IMG/VR virus record: IMGVR_UViG_3300046170_000036
Coordinates: 1 to 32,883 of that record
Reading direction: 5' to 3' (one strand)
Origin: a virus
DNA length: 32,883 bases
Of the stretch, positions 29,999 through 32,883 are shown one piece after another; the stretch's first letter is position 1; every line of letters starts with the position of its first letter. A program made the position numbers and the translations under genes. The notes under the pieces were generated by a model, which did no database searches, was not told the DNA's origin, and was given only the letters and a program-made list of their open reading frames with translations.

Positions 29999-30014
29999 GT
30001 GTACCTAAGTACAC
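29999..30014. promoter_or_regulatory. Inverted repeat at the transcription start of the late promoter
   Basis: GTGTAC-CTAA-GTACAC (plus strand) is a perfect 6-bp inverted repeat with a 4-base spacer, just downstream of the -10 box of the minus-strand promoter and covering the expected start point. This is a classic operator position; no binding protein is known. Confidence 0.55.
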
Positions 30015-30018
30015 CTAT

Positions 30019-30047
30019 ATTATACCATACTTTTGACTAAAAGTCAA
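30019..30047 (-). promoter_or_regulatory. Sigma70-type promoter before the head-assembly genes
   Basis: On the minus strand TTGACT (30047-30042), 17 bases, then TATAAT (30024-30019), with TGG just before the -10 (extended -10). The -35 lies in a small inverted repeat TTGAC-TTTTA-GTCAA. The -10 and the following bases match the promoter at 7320. It would drive the 82-aa, Zn-ribbon, scaffold and capsid genes up to the terminator at 27590. Confidence 0.75.
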
Positions 30048-30066
30048 GCATTATTTTATGTAAATT

Positions 30067-30213
30067 TTACCGTTTCTTGGCTGTTTTCTTAGCTTTCTTA
30101 AAAGCAGAGGCCTTAGGAGCGCCTTTTGATCCCGGTTTACGCATAGTTTCACCTGATCCAGCCTTGATACGCTTGCGTTTGGCGTGTATGTTGCTGTATA
30201 GTCCCCTAGGCAT
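30067..30213 (-). CDS. Small very basic phage protein, 48 aa
   Basis: ATG 30213-30211 to TAA 30069-30067, 48 codons. The product is Lys/Arg-rich, starting MPRGLYSNIHAKRKRIKAGS and ending KKAKKTAKKR. I recognise this as a common short protein in the head-gene region of phages; DNA binding is likely from charge. It overlaps the stop of the 25-aa gene (TAATG). Confidence 0.75.
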   Translation of the reverse strand: MPRGLYSNIHAKRKRIKAGSGETMRKPGSKGAPKASAFKKAKKTAKKR

Positions 30214-30290
30214 TATTTCTTAACCTTCTTCTTTTTCTTTTTAGGTGGTCTTCCTACTGTACTTCCGTATGTTCCTTTTCCTTGTGGCAT
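30213..30290 (-). CDS. Tiny basic peptide, 25 aa
   Basis: ATG 30290-30288 to TAA 30215-30213. It reads MPQGKGTYGSTVGRPP followed by a Lys-rich tail. A good ribosome site (AAGGAG) lies 6 bases upstream, and its stop overlaps the start of the 48-aa gene. It is a known type of phage micro-protein; probably binds nucleic acid. Short length limits confidence. Confidence 0.7.
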   Translation of the reverse strand: MPQGKGTYGSTVGRPPKKKKKKVKK

Positions 30291-30300
30291 AGCTATCTCC

Positions 30301-30588
30301 TTACCATTTTACCTTGTTTGCCCAATAAGCCGCAGAACACTTTCCTTTGGCTATGTTTTTAGCGTGACGAGCCTTAAAGGACTTACGCCTCGCTTTCTCC
30401 TTATCAGTCTTAGGACTCTTCCCAGCACCTGATACTCCTTGTTGTCCAAACCGGATAGTCTTAACTTTACCGTCGTCACATTTAGCCACAACTACGTGTG
30501 ACTTAGTGGGGTGGTTAGGCGTCCTCTTTGGCTTGTTGTAACCCGACACGCCCGCTCTTGCTAGTCTTGGGTCTTTTTCCTTTGGCAT
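30301..30588 (-). CDS. Basic phage protein of conserved type, 95 aa
   Basis: Opens MPKEKDPRLARAGVSGYNKP, has a GKVKTIRFGQQGVSGAG stretch and ends RRKSFKARHAKNIAKGK then SAAYWANKVKW. This pattern is frequent near portal genes in marine phages; the function is not known. It has the strong ribosome site AAGGAGG about 8 bases upstream, inside the portal 3' end, and overlaps the coiled-coil ORF by 74 bases. Confidence 0.78.
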   Translation of the reverse strand: MPKEKDPRLARAGVSGYNKPKRTPNHPTKSHVVVAKCDDGKVKTIRFGQQGVSGAGKSPKTDKEKARRKSFKARHAKNIAKGKCSAAYWANKVKW

Positions 30589-30739
30589 TATTAGAGTCCT
30601 CCTTCTGGCGCAGGACCGACATTTGGTCCTCTAGGGCCACCACCTTGGCTTCTAGCTTCTCCAATTTGTTGAACTGGTCTTGGAACGCTTCGTTGATTTG
30701 GCTGAGAAATTGGTTCATTTCTGTTTGTGTCATTATCAT
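30515..30739 (-). CDS. Coiled-coil protein overlapping the portal end, 74 aa
   Basis: A minus-strand frame that overlaps the portal 3' end by 149 bases and the 95-aa gene by 74 bases in other frames. Its product looks like a real protein: NQFLSQINEAFQDQFNKLEK and LEAKVVALEDQMSVLRQ show a clean coiled-coil heptad, then a Lys-rich tail. GAGGAG lies 12 bases before the first ATG (30739); ATG 30733 is an alternative start. In the shared region the portal reads only low-complexity Asn/Arg/Pro/Gly, so the coiled coil may be the constrained frame. It could also be accidental. Confidence 0.5.
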   Translation of the reverse strand: MIMTQTEMNQFLSQINEAFQDQFNKLEKLEAKVVALEDQMSVLRQKEDSNNAKGKRPKTSKSGRVGLQQAKEDA

Positions 30740-32661
30740 TTCGGGAAGCTGCTCCTCTGTTTTCTTGGTTGTTCATGGACTTTTCTTTTAGTGCTACTTC
30801 AGCAATCTTAAGACGTTTTTCAAACTCTTTGTCGTCTGCGTCTCCTTCCTTAATATTTCTGGTGATTGCTTCAATTTTCTCAATCTGTAGCTCTTCTGGA
30901 GCAAGCTGTGTTTCCATAGCGTACTTAGATGCTCTAGCTTGCGACTCAGCAGCCTGTGCTTGTAGTGCCTGAAGTTTGGCTCTGCTGAAACTCCATCTGA
31001 GTCTGTTGAGCCATCTGAGCCATTTGCTGTGCTTGAGGATCTGGCTGTTGAGCCTGTTGCATAGACGCAATCAACTCATCACGGTTACTCAGGTTCATGT
31101 TGTCGATGATGCTCTGGATCAACACAGGGTAAATTGGACTGTCTTGCTTCATAGTTTGCAGAAGTTGCACCAACTGTGTTACCTCGTATTCCCTAGCAAT
31201 AATGCCTAGAGTAGACGTAGCGTTGAACTTGTAGTCAGCTACCGGGTAGTTCTCAGGGTCAAACTGCATGTACCTGTGTGCAGCTTTGGTTACAAACGGC
31301 AACAGGAACGACTGCTGAAAGTTAATCAAGGTGCGCTTATGACGTTTAATAATAGCACCAAGAGACATACTAATGCCAGCGGCAGTAGCTTCGCCATTAA
31401 CAGCGCCAGAAACTCCGGCTGAATCAACCGCTCCTGTAGCCTGCTGAACCATTCCCTGCAACGCTTGTGCTTGTGCGAAAGTGATTTGACCAACTTGCCC
31501 AAAGTTAAACGGCTGTAGTACTTCACGAGGATCTCCGTTAGTTAGAATCATCTTGCCCGGACGCACTTCTGGTTTAGCGCCACGAGGAAGCCTAGTTGCG
31601 TCAATAGCGAGCATTGGGTGGATTGTGAGACTCAAGGCGTCAATACGTGCGCGTAGCTCTGTGTCTAGCGCCTTCTGACTGTTGTAGCCCTTTTCGCATA
31701 CGCCACGACCCCAGAATCTTCCGGGAACTACGTCCCAAGGAAAAGCAACTACAGGCCTATCACCCATCATGTACGGATTAGCTTCAGCCTTTAGTAGTGT
31801 GCCACCGTTAGCTATAACTACGATAGCCTCAACGTACATAGACTCATCTTCTACTTCTACGTCCTCAGCCTCAAGCAACTCACGAGGTACGAGTCCGTAG
31901 TACTTCGTCAGGCGTACCTTGTCGTCGTTGTAGATCGTGAGGTCTTGGTCAGGCTCTAGGTCTGTGTCAGGCGCTGCAGACTCAATGTAAGCGTCTTTGT
32001 ATACGCCCTGCTCCTGTAGCATTTCTATGCTGTGCTTAGACACAAACTCATCAATAGCCACACCCATAGCGTCTTCTACAGTTGTTGCTACAGGGTCTAT
32101 GAGGAAGTTCTGAGGTAACACGGGCTTCAGCTTAACTACCACTCTGTCAGTAATGTTAACGCCTACAGCCTGCAACTGTCCGTCCATGATAGGCTGAGTA
32201 GCGGGCGCCATCTCCTTGATCTCCTCAAGAACTACCTCTCCCATTCCTGTACCAAACACAGCGGAGTTAATCAAGCACTCTGCAACAGCCTTACGTACCT
32301 TACACTTTTCAAAGTCTTCTGTTAGCTTGTTACGTAGGTACTGTACGTCCTGTCGGTCTTTGTCGTTAGTGTCATCAGCAATGTCAAACCACTTACCTCT
32401 GCCAAACGTGGCTTCCTCTAGCTCTGCTACGTTAGACTCTACGGCCTGCTGCAACGCAGGAGATATAATCCTAGAACGCTCTGATCCTCTCTGAGAATCC
32501 GCAGGATCCCACTGTCCTCTCCAGAGCCTGTAGTACTCTTCAAACTTTGCTTCGTAGTTTGACTCGTAGTGGTCACGCCAGTTTTCACACTTGGTCATCA
32601 CCCACTCTTCCAGAGACTCTTCAATCATCAGAGGGTCTGGGCTATAGATATCTTCTGCCAT
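30591..32661 (-). CDS. Portal (head-tail connector) protein; interrupted near its C-terminus by a one-base frameshift
   Basis: The dodecameric gate for DNA entry and exit. The N-terminal 560 residues run in one frame: MAEDIYSPDPLMIEESLEEW, the VFGTGMGEVVLEEI segment, YNDDKVRLTKYYGLVP, PVVAFPWDVVPGRFWGRGVC, and PDPQAQQMAQMAQQTQMEFQ. At 30981 one extra base puts the frame into QTSGTTSTGC-stop (30946); the other frame continues as AKLQALQAQAAESQARASKY, then EELQIEKIEAITRNIKEGDA ... EKRLKIAEVALKEK and a Pro/Gly tail ending PAPEGGL. This continuation is the normal helical C-terminal extension. Joined length is about 690 aa. Start is ATG 32661 after AAGGAAA. Confidence 0.85.
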
Positions 32662-32671
32662 AGTACTTTCC

Positions 32672-32770
32672 TTAAAGTATTGCTACGCTGTAACCAAGTG
32701 TAAAAAACACTACGGCAGAAATAGCGTAGATGCCATAGGTGTTAAACGGTCTAAAAACTCTGTGATTCAC
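32672..32770 (-). CDS. Small membrane peptide, 32 aa
   Basis: A GTG start (32770-32768), one base after the terminase stop, with AGGA about 8 bases upstream, opens a 32-codon frame to TAA 32674-32672. A basic head (MNHRVFRPFNTYG) is followed by one hydrophobic stretch (IYAISAVVFFTLGYSVAIL). It lies between terminase and portal, which are normally adjacent. Real gene status is likely but not certain; function unknown. Confidence 0.5.
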   Translation of the reverse strand: MNHRVFRPFNTYGIYAISAVVFFTLGYSVAIL

Positions 32771-32771
32771 T

Positions 32772-32883
32772 TTAGTATCCTGCTACTACATCTAGTAGTT
32801 CGTGGTCGTCTATTTCAAAATCGTAGTGGTACGCTACTTGTGCTAACTGATCTACGTAAGCCAAAGCGTCAATTAAGTCATCG
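32772..32883 (-). CDS. Terminase large subunit, C-terminal fragment (runs off the window)
   Basis: The last 36 residues before the TAA at 32774-32772 read DDLIDALAYVDQLAQVAYHY ... DHELLDVVAGY. The DD.IDALAY.. segment is the usual end of large terminase nuclease domains. Terminase directly upstream of the portal is the standard order, which supports the call. The remaining gene lies outside the window. Confidence 0.75.
   Translation of the reverse strand, partial: DDLIDALAYVDQLAQVAYHYDFEIDDHELLDVVAGY

Noticed and set aside
1-32883. tRNA genes, integrase, attachment site, phage RNA polymerase
   Set aside because: None was recognised by eye on either strand; a tRNA scan and profile search would be needed to exclude a divergent one.

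Overview
The window is one contiguous piece of a tailed-phage genome. It most resembles a marine, lytic, short-tailed phage with a T7-like replication and head-neck plan. There is no ribosomal RNA, no tRNA I can recognise, no CRISPR, no insertion sequence and no integrase or repressor. Genes are tightly packed, with ATGA, GTGA and TAATG overlaps throughout, and nearly every base is coding. Two convergent blocks meet at about position 12350. The plus-strand block (372-12354) carries early and DNA-metabolism genes. The minus-strand block (12351 to the right edge) carries packaging, capsid, tail, lysis and internal virion genes, read from right to left and starting with the C-terminal tail of a terminase large subunit at the right edge.

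Plus-strand block. Positions 1-371 hold a terminator-like hairpin and a non-coding leader. A 186-aa unknown gene and a tiny membrane peptide follow and end at a clear rho-independent terminator (1014-1044). A sigma70-type promoter (1153-1181) then precedes a cluster of small early genes: a Gp88-like cysteine-rich protein, several unknowns and a 60-aa sigma-region-4-like protein. An AT-rich gap (3516-3614) with an inverted repeat and a perfect 12-bp tandem repeat separates these from the replication genes: primase-helicase, a Zn-ribbon protein, family A DNA polymerase, ssDNA-binding protein, 5'-3' exonuclease, endonuclease I, a metallophosphoesterase, a DUF3310 protein and a B12-dependent (class II) ribonucleotide reductase.

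Minus-strand block, in transcription order: terminase (partial), small membrane protein, portal, an overlapping coiled-coil ORF, small basic proteins, a strong promoter with an operator-like palindrome (29999-30047), a conserved 82-aa protein, a Zn-ribbon protein, scaffold, major capsid protein, a terminator just after the capsid gene, two tail-fibre proteins (the second with a Peptidase S74 chaperone domain), small proteins, two holin-like proteins, a repeat-rich low-complexity protein, two tail-tube/neck proteins, and three large internal-virion-type proteins. No endolysin and no phage RNA polymerase is visible in this window. The promoters I can see look like host sigma70 promoters.

Signals most worth a second look: (1) an exact 16-bp perfect palindrome present four times, all in the early/replication arm; (2) four core genes (polymerase, ribonucleotide reductase, tail fibre, portal) each broken by a single-base shift with the conserved protein continuing in another frame; (3) a stand-alone sigma-region-4-like protein; (4) a candidate replication origin in front of the primase-helicase; (5) a coiled-coil ORF overprinted on the portal 3' end; (6) convergent operons whose last stop codons interlock with no terminator between them. 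Several genes of 59 aa or fewer were read directly from the sequence. Family calls come from motif recognition only; no database search was run.
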